Assembly: GCF_018381315.1 (NCBI RefSeq)
Contig: NZ_JAGZSD010000012.1
Coordinates: 1 to 64,000, forward strand
Direction of reading: 5' to 3'
DNA: 64,000 nt
DNA from: Anaerostipes sp.
GTDB lineage: Bacteria; Bacillota; Clostridia; Lachnospirales; Lachnospiraceae
Shown here piece by piece: positions 34,426-43,094 of the stretch. Below the pieces are notes generated by a model. The model had not been told where the DNA came from, searched no databases, and saw nothing but the letters and a program-made list of their open reading frames with translations. Within the stretch, counting starts at the first letter, position 1, and the number at the start of each line of letters is the position of its first letter. A program made the position numbers and the translations under genes.

Positions 34426-34738
34426 AGAAATCACCTCACTATTCACAATTGCTGTAGCTCTGCTACGGATATTATTCATCTTTTGCGCCCATAACATCGT
34501 ATTTGTCTACCTCGAGTTTTTCTGTTACATTTTCCTTCTGGGCAAGATATTCGTAAAGCGTACCTTTCGTTAAAAAGTTGAAGTAAATAATCTTGTAATG
34601 TTCTTGTAAAAGTTTACGATATCGCTGTCCCCATACACCGATATGATACTCATTTTCAACATTCACACGGATATTAGGATACATATAATCGCCTTGTTGC
34701 TCATTCCCATTGCCAGTAGTTTCATAAATTGATTTCAT
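34426..34738 (-). pseudogene. Frameshifted TnpV transposon protein
   Basis: MKSIYETTGNGNEQQGDYM opens a TnpV-type protein (accessory protein of Tn4451/ICE elements), continuing VWGQRYRKLLQEHYKIIYFN and TLYEYLAQKENVTEKL. A frameshift near 34480-34497 puts the end, QKMNNIRSRATAIVNSEVI, in a different frame. A GGAGGA site precedes the ATG at 34738. The 3' end runs straight into unrelated lipoprotein-like sequence, so a deletion fused the two. From 34739 to 35027 only broken coding scraps are visible (for example NTFADYAYNLTSEQKETF at about 34900-35000). Confidence 0.72.
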
Positions 34739-35027
34739 TAGAATTCCTCCGTTTCATATTTTGTATCTTCATCATAACGGATAATTTTTCATAAAACCAA
34801 TGTGCCGATTGCACCTTCATAAATATAAATCACAGTTTACATTCAAAGAATTTTTTCTTCTCATCCAATACAAACTGCAATTATTCTATTGTCTATCATT
34901 GAAAAAGTCTTTCCAATATGAATTTTCTTTATTAAATGTTTCCTTCTGCTCTGATGTAAGATTATATGCATAATCTGCAAACGTATTAAATCTGTTTTAT
35001 CTTGCATTCAGTCACCCTCAATTAAGC

Positions 35028-35261
35028 TTATATCATTTTAAAATAATGCAATGCGTCTTCAATCATCTGATTAAGCATAGGAAGATAACCACTCTTTGAA
35101 TAATTATCATAATATTCTTTAACAAGACTCTCTCCTATTTGCGACTAGATGAATTCTTTACATATCTTCATCGGGTCTTTATCTGGAAACACTCTTTTCT
35201 CTCTTTCTGAAAATCCCTTTACCTAGATAGCAATCTTTAATCCTCTTTTTTCTTCAAACAT
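35028..35261 (-). pseudogene. Small gene with two in-frame amber codons
   Basis: An otherwise continuous 77-codon frame starts at the ATG at 35261 behind AGGTGA and reads MFEEKRGLKIAI, TAG, VKGFSERERRVFPDKDPMKI, CKEFI, TAG, SQIGESLVKEYYDNYSKSGY, ending at TAA 35028. The length, start signal and composition suggest a real small gene silenced by two nonsense changes. I do not recognise the family. Confidence 0.5.
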
Positions 35262-35328
35262 CAAATATATCACCTAACCTTGTTTTGGCACGCAAAAGGT
35301 GCCGCTGATTTCTCAACGACACTTTTTG

Positions 35329-35440
35329 TCATAGCGTAATAGAAACTTCTACAGTCAGATCTTTCCAACTGTTTTTGCGAACAGAATTTCCAGTAAGCTT
35401 ACGATAAGCTACTGCCTGTTCGTATGTAATTTCAAAGGAA
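35329..35440 (-). pseudogene. C-terminal scrap of an unknown protein
   Basis: The minus strand reads FEITYEQAVAYRKLTGNS followed by RKNSWKDLTVEVSITL and TGA, a convincing protein end without a beginning. Sequence upstream to 35560 has stops in all frames. The parent is not identified. Confidence 0.35.
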
Positions 35441-35584
35441 AAAGATAAATAGGGATGCAATTGCACGCCTTGCAGCTGCCTGTGTTGCTGTTAATAAGTA
35501 TAAGCTAGCTGTCACTTCAAATGTTCACAATATATTTTTTAACTTTTCCTTATACTATAAGATTTTGATTTGCATCAACTGTAA

Positions 35585-37063
35585 TTATTCGCTTTTTAAA
35601 AATTTTTCTAAATTAGTTTCAAATTTGGAAAAATCAATATATTTTTTAGCAATTTTACATATGTTTTCTACAAATGTCATCTCGGCTATAGAACGATTTT
35701 CAAAATCAACACGAATTATTTTATACAACTCTTTTCCGTCTTCGTCCTTTTTTTTGTTTGTTTTGACATATTCAGCTATAAGATTATCTACAGATTTCAC
35801 ATTAAAAAATTTATCGTTTATTTCTTTCTTTATTTGTGCATTCACATTCGTAACCAATACTTCTTTTAAAAATTTTTCAATACTTCCTATTGGTATAAAA
35901 AGTTTGGGATAATCCTTATACTGTTGTCCAACACTCTCTTTTATATCACCATCCAAAATACTGAAAATCTTTGTTCCTGCACCAAAAGTAGAATGTATAT
36001 ACAATTCATGTTGTAAATTCAGTACATTACTCCATCCTCCAACTGGCAAAATATTTATGAGCTTACTTCTAGATATATCTTTTTCATCAATAATAGCTTG
36101 TACTATCTTTTTAGCCAAATAGTCCTCCACCAATATTACAAAATCAAAGCCATCATGCATATACACATCTCTAATAGCATAACTCGGATAACAAGGAGTA
36201 TTCACTTCTATCAGCCCTTCTTCTTGCTTAGATAATTCTATCTGAAATAAATTATTAGGTTGAATAATTCTTATAACCTCTGGCGAATGTGAAGATAAAA
36301 TTACTACTAAATTATGATGCTGTTTTATTAGTTCACTTAACAACTCAAGCAACCTAACAACAGCAATCGGATGTAAAGCTAACTCAATTTCATCAATCAA
36401 CATTATTATGGGTTGATCTTGAGGCAATGATCTTCTAACTATGGCATTATATATAAAATGTAACAGCGATATTAAAAGGCATTCTCCAGAACTCATCCTA
36501 TACTGACTCACTAACTTTCCTCTAAATTCTTGAAAGTAGGGTGTATTCTCCAATTCTAAAATTGCTGCTATCCGTTTATTACGAATTCTTTTCAATGTCC
36601 TGTAAAAATTATAATTACCATGCAAAATATAGCTCAGATTATCTTTGATATAATCATCTGCTTCTATTATATCACGACTATCAATTTTTTCCATATAAAG
36701 CAAATCATCAACAATCTTGGAATCATTGAATCTAGTACCATAGAATAAGCTGCCTTCGTACATACCGTTATAATGAACTCTTTTCCTTGGGGGTTCTATT
36801 GACTTCCATGCATCATTCTGACGATGCCATTTAGCAGTTTTTTCTCCATCACTTAACCAAACATAGGATTCCTCTACTATATCTTCATCTCTTAATGCAT
36901 CTAAACTATGAGAAAACACAACTTGAGCTAAACAAGTCATAATTGTACTTTTCCCTGTACCATTGTTCCCAATAATACCATAAATACCTCGACGAAGCGG
37001 AATTGATAATTTCCCCTTTTTTATATTTTTAATTTTATTTATTTCAATCTCTAGTTCTTTCAA
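35585..37063 (-). CDS. OLD-like ATPase with TOPRIM-type C-terminus
   Basis: A 492-residue AAA protein. Walker A is GIIGNNGTGKSTIMT (about residue 30), the signature region is YRMSSGECLLISLLHF (about 190), and Walker B is IIMLIDEIELALHP (about 216) with SSHSPEV after it. From about 305, FVILVEDYLAKKIVQ and FSILDGDIKE resemble the acidic pair of a TOPRIM nuclease, as in OLD-family proteins. The start is a TTG with GGAGGAG 7 bp upstream. Relatives act in phage exclusion, either alone (class 1) or with a UvrD-like partner as in Gabija; no such partner is here. It is AT-rich like the rest of the island. Confidence 0.75.
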   Translation of the reverse strand: MKELEIEINKIKNIKKGKLSIPLRRGIYGIIGNNGTGKSTIMTCLAQVVFSHSLDALRDEDIVEESYVWLSDGEKTAKWHRQNDAWKSIEPPRKRVHYNGMYEGSLFYGTRFNDSKIVDDLLYMEKIDSRDIIEADDYIKDNLSYILHGNYNFYRTLKRIRNKRIAAILELENTPYFQEFRGKLVSQYRMSSGECLLISLLHFIYNAIVRRSLPQDQPIIMLIDEIELALHPIAVVRLLELLSELIKQHHNLVVILSSHSPEVIRIIQPNNLFQIELSKQEEGLIEVNTPCYPSYAIRDVYMHDGFDFVILVEDYLAKKIVQAIIDEKDISRSKLINILPVGGWSNVLNLQHELYIHSTFGAGTKIFSILDGDIKESVGQQYKDYPKLFIPIGSIEKFLKEVLVTNVNAQIKKEINDKFFNVKSVDNLIAEYVKTNKKKDEDGKELYKIIRVDFENRSIAEMTFVENICKIAKKYIDFSKFETNLEKFLKSE

Positions 37064-37096
37064 AAAATCTCCTCCATATCTATAAGTTAAAACTAA

Positions 37097-37411
37097 TTAA
37101 ATAATTTCAAAATGCTTCAACGCATCCTTAATCGCTTCCACTTTTTCTGCTGTCGGATGCTTCCTCGGCTGTTTCAATTCCTCTACCGTATTAGGTGCAT
37201 CGTACATCGGTAAGCCTAAATCCCGTTTTACTTCTGCAATATATGCAATATGTACCTTGAAGCCATATTTCGCTTCTATGTACTCCTTAATCATCTTATA
37301 AGTAACTCGCTCTTTCGGCTTGTAAGCTTCGGCTCTCTTGGCAATATTGTCAAACGGCACTTAATCTCCACTCTTGCCAAACTTCACTTTTACATTGATT
37401 GCTCTATCAGA
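37097..37411 (-). pseudogene. Element-borne tail segment abutting rlmD
   Basis: Beyond the rlmD stop the minus strand continues RAINVKVKFGKSGD, TAA, then a free-standing 87-codon frame: NIAKRAEAYKPKERVTYKMI, EYIEAKYGFKVHIAYIAEVK, LPMYDAPNTVEELKQPRKHP. I recognise this as the conserved end-of-element module found where Firmicutes integrative elements sit against a host gene. Its own start would be a GTG with no ribosome site. A single in-frame stop separates it from the NVKVK repeat, so it is probably a severed C-terminal part. Confidence 0.55.
37383..37398 (+). repeat. Right copy of the 16-bp direct repeat flanking the island
   Basis: TTCACTTTTACATTGA lies 14 bp outside the rlmD stop and matches 23116-23131 at 15 of 16 positions. 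Read on the minus strand both copies encode NVKVK. It is a candidate attachment core at the island's right end. Confidence 0.4.
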
Positions 37412-38785
37412 TTATTTGTGGGAGAGCAGCACCACCGTCTCCACATGCCCCGTATGCCCAAACTGATCCACAACCGCCACTTTCTCCACGCCATATCCTT
37501 CTTCCCCCAGCACCTTCAAATCCCGTGCCAAAGTCCCCGGATCACAGCTTACATAAACAATTCTTTCAGGCCCCATTTTCACCATAGTGTCAAGCAGTGT
37601 CCTGTCGCACCCCTTCCGAGGCGGGTCAACAACAATCACATCTGCATAAACCCCATTCTTTTCATACTCCCGCGGCAGAACCTCTTCCGCTTTCCCCACA
37701 AAAAACTGAACATTCCCCATATGGTTCATCTCAGCATTTAACCTGGCATCTTCAATAGCTTCCTTAACGATCTCAACCCCATAGACCTGCTTTGCATTCT
37801 GGGCCAAAAACAGAGAAATCGTTCCAATCCCACAGTAAAGATCCCACACAGTTTCATCCCCGCATAGACCGGCATACTCCAGTGCCTTCTCATAAAGCAC
37901 CTTTGTCTGTCTTGGGTTTACCTGAAAGAATGACAGCGGCCCGATTTGGTACTTCACATCCCCAATATAATCATAAATATAAGCCGGTCCATAGACTTCT
38001 TCTACTTTACTTCCCAAAATCCTGTTGGTCTTCTCCCTGTTGCTGTTCACACAAATGCTGGTCATACCCTCAATCTCTTTCAATGACTCAACAAGCTCAG
38101 AAAGATTCAAAAGATCTTTCTTCCTTCCGTTTACAACAAGACAGACCATGATCTCACCGGTAACAAACCCGACCCGGGTCATGATATGGCGCACCAGCCC
38201 CCTGTGTTCCTCCTCATCATAAGGCTCCACATGATTCTTCTCCATATAGTCAAGCACCTTGGTAAGGATCTGCTCATTCACCGGATGCTGGATAGAACAG
38301 TGGATACAGTCGATAATCGCGTGGGTTCTTCCCGCATAAAATCCAGTAATCAGTTTTCCGTCTTTGTTCCGCCCTACCGGAAACTGAGCTTTATTTCGGT
38401 AATAATACGGCTCGTCCATCCCATAGATTGGTTCCATCAGAGAAGCTGCATTCTCGATCCCGCCGATCCGCTCCAGGCAGTTTTTCACCTTATTAAATTT
38501 ATACTCCAGCTGCTTTTCATAAGAAAGATGCTGCAACGTGCAGCCTCCGCACGGACGTGCAGAAGGACACTTAGGCTCCACCCGGTCCGGGGATGGCTCC
38601 AGAAGTTTTTCAACCCTTGCAAATCCATAGTTCTTCTTTGTTTTGATGATGCGGGCCAGTACTTTGTCCCCCACTACGGCATCTTTTAAAAAGAGGGCAT
38701 AGCCGTCTGCATGGCCGATGCCCTCTCCTTCATTGCCCATATCATCAATTTCTACTTCCACTAATTGATTCTTTTTAAATTCCAT
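37412..38785 (-). CDS. rlmD: 23S rRNA (uracil-5)-methyltransferase, RlmD/RumA type
   Basis: A 457-residue rRNA uridine methyltransferase. A TRAM domain (residues 1-60) leads to four iron-sulphur cysteines (C-x5-CGGC, later C), the SAM site WDLYCGIGTISLFLA and the DPPRKGCD motif; the nucleophilic cysteine is in YVSCDPGTLARDL. The catalytic end HVETVVLLSHK is immediately followed by the stop at the island junction. I use the ATG at 38785 (GAGGT 5 bp before it). It is a frequent integration target in Firmicutes. Confidence 0.94.
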   Translation of the reverse strand: MEFKKNQLVEVEIDDMGNEGEGIGHADGYALFLKDAVVGDKVLARIIKTKKNYGFARVEKLLEPSPDRVEPKCPSARPCGGCTLQHLSYEKQLEYKFNKVKNCLERIGGIENAASLMEPIYGMDEPYYYRNKAQFPVGRNKDGKLITGFYAGRTHAIIDCIHCSIQHPVNEQILTKVLDYMEKNHVEPYDEEEHRGLVRHIMTRVGFVTGEIMVCLVVNGRKKDLLNLSELVESLKEIEGMTSICVNSNREKTNRILGSKVEEVYGPAYIYDYIGDVKYQIGPLSFFQVNPRQTKVLYEKALEYAGLCGDETVWDLYCGIGTISLFLAQNAKQVYGVEIVKEAIEDARLNAEMNHMGNVQFFVGKAEEVLPREYEKNGVYADVIVVDPPRKGCDRTLLDTMVKMGPERIVYVSCDPGTLARDLKVLGEEGYGVEKVAVVDQFGHTGHVETVVLLSHK

Positions 38786-38821
38786 AGGCACCTCTTATAT
38801 ATAACGCTCCATTTATGCTTG

Positions 38822-39763
38822 CTAAATGGATGTCTCTCTGATCTTTGTATCAAATAAACGCTGGAAGCCGGTCCATTCCTGGCCTTCCTGCTTCTTCTCG
38901 ATTGCTTCTGCAAATGTCTCCATTTTTGCATCTAAGTTATCAGCCTGGCTCAGTGCAAGAGCTTCCGCCAGTGCAGGTTTTTTCGGTGAGCCAAATTCCA
39001 GCTCTCCGTGATGGGACAGGATACAGTGCTTCACTTCATTGGCAAGCTTTGCAGGAAAGCCCGGGATTTCATCCATGAGTTTTGAAAGCTTGATAGTTCC
39101 CATGACGATATGTCCCACCAGCTGCCCTTCATCTGTATAATCATTCTCAGGAAATGCAGACAATTCTTCTGCTTTTCCAATATCATGGAACAGTGCCGAT
39201 GTGACGAGCAGATCTCTGTTTAACTGGGGATACAGCACGGTATACTGCTCACACAATTTTGCCACACTGACAGAGTGCTCCAAAAGCCCTCCGATGTATC
39301 CGTGATGTACACTTTTCGCTGCGGAATGAATCTTAAATTTCTTTGCAAATTCTTTGTCTTCCACAAAGACTTTCAGGGCAAGCTTTTTTAAAAAAGGATT
39401 CTCCACCTTTTCGATCATCCCCAAAAGTTCGTCAAACATTTCATCAATATCTTTTTTTGTAGACGGCATGTAGTCAGAAATCTGGTATTCTCCTTCATCT
39501 GCTTTCCGGATCATCTCAATATTCAGTTGATTATTTCCCTGGAAGTTTGTGACTTTCCCCTTGACCATGATATAATCCATAGCCTCAAAATGACCGATGG
39601 CATTGTTAAGCTCCCATACTTTTCCGTCGATCATTCCGGTTTTGTCCTGGAGCGAAAGTGAATAATAGGTCTTCCCAAATTTTGATGTGCCGGATGTCTT
39701 TGTTTTGCACAAAAATACCTCAGAAACCATATCTCCTTCATGCAGTTCACTTATATATCTCAT
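38822..39763 (-). CDS. yhaM: 3'-5' exoribonuclease YhaM family (OB fold plus HD domain)
   Basis: A 313-residue nuclease. The N-terminal OB fold (FLCKTKTSGTSKFGKTYYSL, DKTGMIDGKVWELN) binds nucleic acid. The HD domain has H-HGYIGGLLEHSVSV, the metal pair in SALFHDIGKAEEL, and later HIVMGTIKL and LSHHGELEFGSPKKP. The family trims RNA and single-stranded DNA 3' ends. It is 31 bp upstream of rlmD on the same strand and probably cotranscribed with it. Confidence 0.93.
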   Translation of the reverse strand: MRYISELHEGDMVSEVFLCKTKTSGTSKFGKTYYSLSLQDKTGMIDGKVWELNNAIGHFEAMDYIMVKGKVTNFQGNNQLNIEMIRKADEGEYQISDYMPSTKKDIDEMFDELLGMIEKVENPFLKKLALKVFVEDKEFAKKFKIHSAAKSVHHGYIGGLLEHSVSVAKLCEQYTVLYPQLNRDLLVTSALFHDIGKAEELSAFPENDYTDEGQLVGHIVMGTIKLSKLMDEIPGFPAKLANEVKHCILSHHGELEFGSPKKPALAEALALSQADNLDAKMETFAEAIEKKQEGQEWTGFQRLFDTKIRETSI

Positions 39764-39961
39764 AATTTAACCTTTCTAGGGCCGTCTCAAAGCCCGCACC
39801 TCTTTTACTTTCCCTATTATTACATAAACTTCCCTGAAAATCCACTGGAAAATTGCCGTCTGCCTCGTTTACATGCCCTTTGTTTTATGCTACACTTTTT
39901 CTGAATCAAAAAAGGAAAACCTTCTTTAATAATGGTTTTCAAACAAACTGAGGGAATCGCT

Positions 39962-42361
39962 ATGAATCAAAAAGTTTTAAATACATTAGAATACGACAAG
40001 GTCATTGAACGGCTGGCGGCCTATGCCACCACAGAGCTTGGAAAAGAAGCCTGTGAAAAGCTGCGGCCTATGACAGAGGAACCGGAGATCTCTCTGGCCC
40101 AGGAACAGACCCAGGATGCCCTTACAAGGCTTTATAAGCAGGGGAGCATTTCTTTTTTTGGCGTCCAGGATCTGGGGGCTTCTCTGAAACGACTGAAAAT
40201 GAAAGGGACATTAAGTGCCGGGGAGCTGCTGGAGATCGCCGGACTCCTGGAGGCTGTGAAAAATGCTCTGGCTTACGGCGCACAGCGGGATGACATGGCA
40301 GATGCCGACTCACTGGATTCTGTCTTTGAATCTCTGGTGCCAATGGACGGCTTATTAAAGGATATTAAGCACTGTATCATTTCCCCGGAAGAAATCAGTG
40401 ACGATGCTTCTTCTGCCTTAAAAGATATCCGCAGAAATATGAAACTGACCAATCAAAAGATCCACAGCCAGCTCACCGCTATGGTAAGTTCTTCATCCAA
40501 CAAGGACATGCTGCAGGATGCCCTTGTGACCATGCGAAACGGACGCTACTGTATTCCGGTAAAACAGGAATACCGCGGACAGTTTAAGGGTATGATCCAC
40601 GATCAGTCATCCAGCGGCTCTACTTTGTTTATCGAGCCTATGGCTGTTGTCACACTGAATAATCAGCTGAAAGAGCTGGAAGGCCAGGAACAGACAGAGA
40701 TCGAACGCATCTTATCTCTGCTGAGTGAACAGGCCTCCTATGATATGGATGGACTGGCTCAGAATCAAAAGCTTTTGATTGATTTGGATTTCATCTTTGC
40801 AAAAGCTAAATATGCCAAAGACTATGACGGCAGCAAACCTGTTTTCCGGGAAGACGGTGTCATTAATATCAAACAGGGACGCCACCCGCTGCTGAATCCT
40901 AAAAAAGTGGTGCCGATCAATGTAACACTCGGCGACTCATTTTCCATGCTGGTTATAACCGGGCCCAATACCGGAGGCAAGACCGTATCTTTAAAGACCG
41001 TGGGCTTATTTACGCTCATGGGCCAGGCAGGGCTTCACATTCCTGCATTCCAGGGTTCCAGCCTGGGGATTTATGAGGAAGTGTTTGCAGATATCGGAGA
41101 TGAACAGAGTATTGAACAGAATTTAAGTACTTTTTCATCCCATATGACCAACATTGTCTCTATTATCCAAAACGCCCACAGGAGTTCTCTGGTGCTGCTG
41201 GATGAGCTGTGCGGCGGAACGGATCCCGTAGAAGGTGCCGCTTTGGCTATCTCTATTTTGACAGATCTTCATGACCGTGGTGTGAAAACAATGGCAACAA
41301 CCCACTACAGCGAATTGAAAATGTTCGCCCTCTCCACCGGAGGTGTTGAAAATGCCTCCTGTGAGTTTGATGTGGAAACCCTCTCTCCGACTTACCGGCT
41401 GATGATCGGTATCCCCGGAAAGAGCAATGCTTTTGCTATTTCCAGGAAACTGGGACTTGATAACCATATCATTGAACATGCTTCCGGCCAGATCGACCAG
41501 TCTGTAAAGGATTTTGAGACCATACTGGCTGACCTTGAAAAGAGCAAGCAGACCATTGAACAGGAACAGGAAGAAATCTTTGAGTACCGGAAAGAGATTG
41601 AAACACTCAGAAAAAGCCTGAAGGAACGCCAGGACAATATAAAAGAAAAACGGGATAAGCTTTTGCGGGAAGCCCGTGAGGAAGCCTACCGGATCATCTC
41701 CGAGGCAAAGGAAACTGCCGATGAGACCATCAAAGAGTACAATAAATTAAAAAAACAGTCCGGAAAAGATGCAAACCGGAAAATGGAGCATATGCGCAGC
41801 GACCTGCGGGGCAGGATGTCCGGCCTGGAAAAGGATATGGCCTACCGTTCTAAAAAAAGGAATACCAAAAAACATGAGCCCGAAGATTTCCAGATAGGAG
41901 ATGAGGTTTATGTAACCAGTCTTTCTCTGAGCGGTACCGTACAGACACTGCCAAATACCAAAGGTGATTTGTATGTTCAGATGGGCATGATGCGCTCTAA
42001 AGTTAATGTTAAAGATCTGGAGATCACGAAAAGCGTAAAACAGGTGAAACGTGAAAATGCGAGAAATGAAGCCAGAAACAGCGGGCGGACGGCAATCAAT
42101 AAGTCTTCCAGCATCCGTCCGGAGATTAACGTTCTGGGTATGACTGTGGACGAAGCTGTTTCCCAGCTGGACAAATTTATTGATGACGCCTGTCTGGCAA
42201 ACCTGGGACAGATTACTGTCATTCACGGAAAGGGAACCGGCGCTTTGAGGAAGGGTGTTCATAATTATTTAAAAACTTTGAAAAAACAAAAACGTATTTC
42301 CGGCTATCGGGACGGAGAATTCGGAGAAGGAGATATGGGCGTAACCGTTATCATGCTCTGA
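39962..42361 (+). CDS. mutS2: Endonuclease MutS2
   Basis: A 799-residue MutS2. The clamp and core region opens with NTLEYDKVIERLAAYATTEL. The ABC ATPase has Walker A VITGPNTGGKTVSLKT (about residue 330) and Walker B VLLDELCGGTDP (about 410). A long coiled coil follows (about 510-620), then a KOW-like segment and the C-terminal Smr domain with DEAVSQLDKFIDDA and the nuclease-type VIHGKGTGALRKGVH. In Bacillota MutS2 suppresses recombination and helps split collided ribosomes. Start chosen at 39962 (GAGGG upstream), 10 codons inside the longest frame. Confidence 0.96.
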   Translation: MNQKVLNTLEYDKVIERLAAYATTELGKEACEKLRPMTEEPEISLAQEQTQDALTRLYKQGSISFFGVQDLGASLKRLKMKGTLSAGELLEIAGLLEAVKNALAYGAQRDDMADADSLDSVFESLVPMDGLLKDIKHCIISPEEISDDASSALKDIRRNMKLTNQKIHSQLTAMVSSSSNKDMLQDALVTMRNGRYCIPVKQEYRGQFKGMIHDQSSSGSTLFIEPMAVVTLNNQLKELEGQEQTEIERILSLLSEQASYDMDGLAQNQKLLIDLDFIFAKAKYAKDYDGSKPVFREDGVINIKQGRHPLLNPKKVVPINVTLGDSFSMLVITGPNTGGKTVSLKTVGLFTLMGQAGLHIPAFQGSSLGIYEEVFADIGDEQSIEQNLSTFSSHMTNIVSIIQNAHRSSLVLLDELCGGTDPVEGAALAISILTDLHDRGVKTMATTHYSELKMFALSTGGVENASCEFDVETLSPTYRLMIGIPGKSNAFAISRKLGLDNHIIEHASGQIDQSVKDFETILADLEKSKQTIEQEQEEIFEYRKEIETLRKSLKERQDNIKEKRDKLLREAREEAYRIISEAKETADETIKEYNKLKKQSGKDANRKMEHMRSDLRGRMSGLEKDMAYRSKKRNTKKHEPEDFQIGDEVYVTSLSLSGTVQTLPNTKGDLYVQMGMMRSKVNVKDLEITKSVKQVKRENARNEARNSGRTAINKSSSIRPEINVLGMTVDEAVSQLDKFIDDACLANLGQITVIHGKGTGALRKGVHNYLKTLKKQKRISGYRDGEFGEGDMGVTVIML

Positions 42362-42368
42362 TCAAATA

Positions 42369-43022
42369 TCAAATTAGTACGGCAGGGACAGCAGATGTTC
42401 CTGCTGTTTTTAATATTGTTTTTGGAATCTTGTAGTTACTGTAGGATGCATCAATGTGTGCCAAGGACTTTTTGCACTGTACCTGTTTTATGATCTGATA
42501 CCTTACCAGGTCATAAACTTCAAATAACTTTCTCGTATACTGTGCATTTCCATAAACCTTCCAGTACCCTGAAAACAGATAACCGTGTCCCTGATACCGG
42601 ATAAACCCTTCTACATCGCACAGGGGATAGCCAAGGATTAAGCCCAGTTCATGGGGAAATCCTTTTTCTCCTCTCTTATATTTTTCATAATTTTTTTGCA
42701 GGGTTATAAAAATGTCGTTTAACTGAACAGACGGATAACCGCAGGTTTTTATAAACTTCTGATGCTCTGTTTTCATCAGATACTGCCTGAGTTCCTGCTC
42801 CCTGTAAAGCAGCCATACACACCTTTTTACTCCGGCATATATCAGACTGCACCGGATTTTGGTTCCCTTAAGTGACTGTATCAGAGTACTTGTGTCTTCC
42901 CTGTCCAGAGTCACCGTGTTTGACGGTTTCACCCCGGCAAACACCTGCGCACAATGCGCTGCAATTTTCATCTGTACATTATTTTTATATTTCACCTGGT
43001 CCAACTCTAAACGGCAGTTCAT
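42369..43022 (-). CDS. DUF3793 family protein
   Basis: A 217-residue protein convergent with mutS2. KGFPHELGLILGYPLCDVEG followed by FIRYQGHGYLFSGYWKVY is the DUF3793 signature. The N-terminal half (AGVKPSNTVTL, SLIYAGVKRCVWLLY) is also family-like. These proteins are common in gut clostridia, often near flavodoxin or iron genes, but their role is not known. The last 50 bp overlap the mutS2 terminator. Confidence 0.85.
   Translation of the reverse strand: MNCRLELDQVKYKNNVQMKIAAHCAQVFAGVKPSNTVTLDREDTSTLIQSLKGTKIRCSLIYAGVKRCVWLLYREQELRQYLMKTEHQKFIKTCGYPSVQLNDIFITLQKNYEKYKRGEKGFPHELGLILGYPLCDVEGFIRYQGHGYLFSGYWKVYGNAQYTRKLFEVYDLVRYQIIKQVQCKKSLAHIDASYSNYKIPKTILKTAGTSAVPAVLI
42388..42412 (+). terminator. 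Terminator of mutS2
   Basis: ACAGCAG and CTGCTGT pair around a 6-nt loop and are followed by TTTTTAAT, 27 bp after the mutS2 stop. It lies inside the 3' end of the convergent DUF3793 gene. Confidence 0.65.
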
Positions 43023-43094
43023 CCGGATTCTCCTTCTGTCAGTTATTGCTATAACGATAGGATGAGCAGTTCCGGTTTTTATATGTATAACATT

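Noticed and set aside
22989..35261. Possible amber (TAG) recoding, because several broken island genes show in-frame TAG
   Set aside because: TAA nonsense codons and true frameshifts also occur in the same relics, intact genes end at TAG as well as TAA/TGA, and no suppressor tRNA is visible. Decay explains it better.
35585..37063. A Gabija system
   Set aside because: Gabija needs a UvrD-like GajB helicase next to the OLD-like ATPase; none is present, only debris and the rlmD tail.
37097..37360. A free-standing 87-residue gene
   Set aside because: It would need a GTG without ribosome site, and coding sequence of the same protein continues upstream beyond an in-frame TAA; it is better read as a severed tail.
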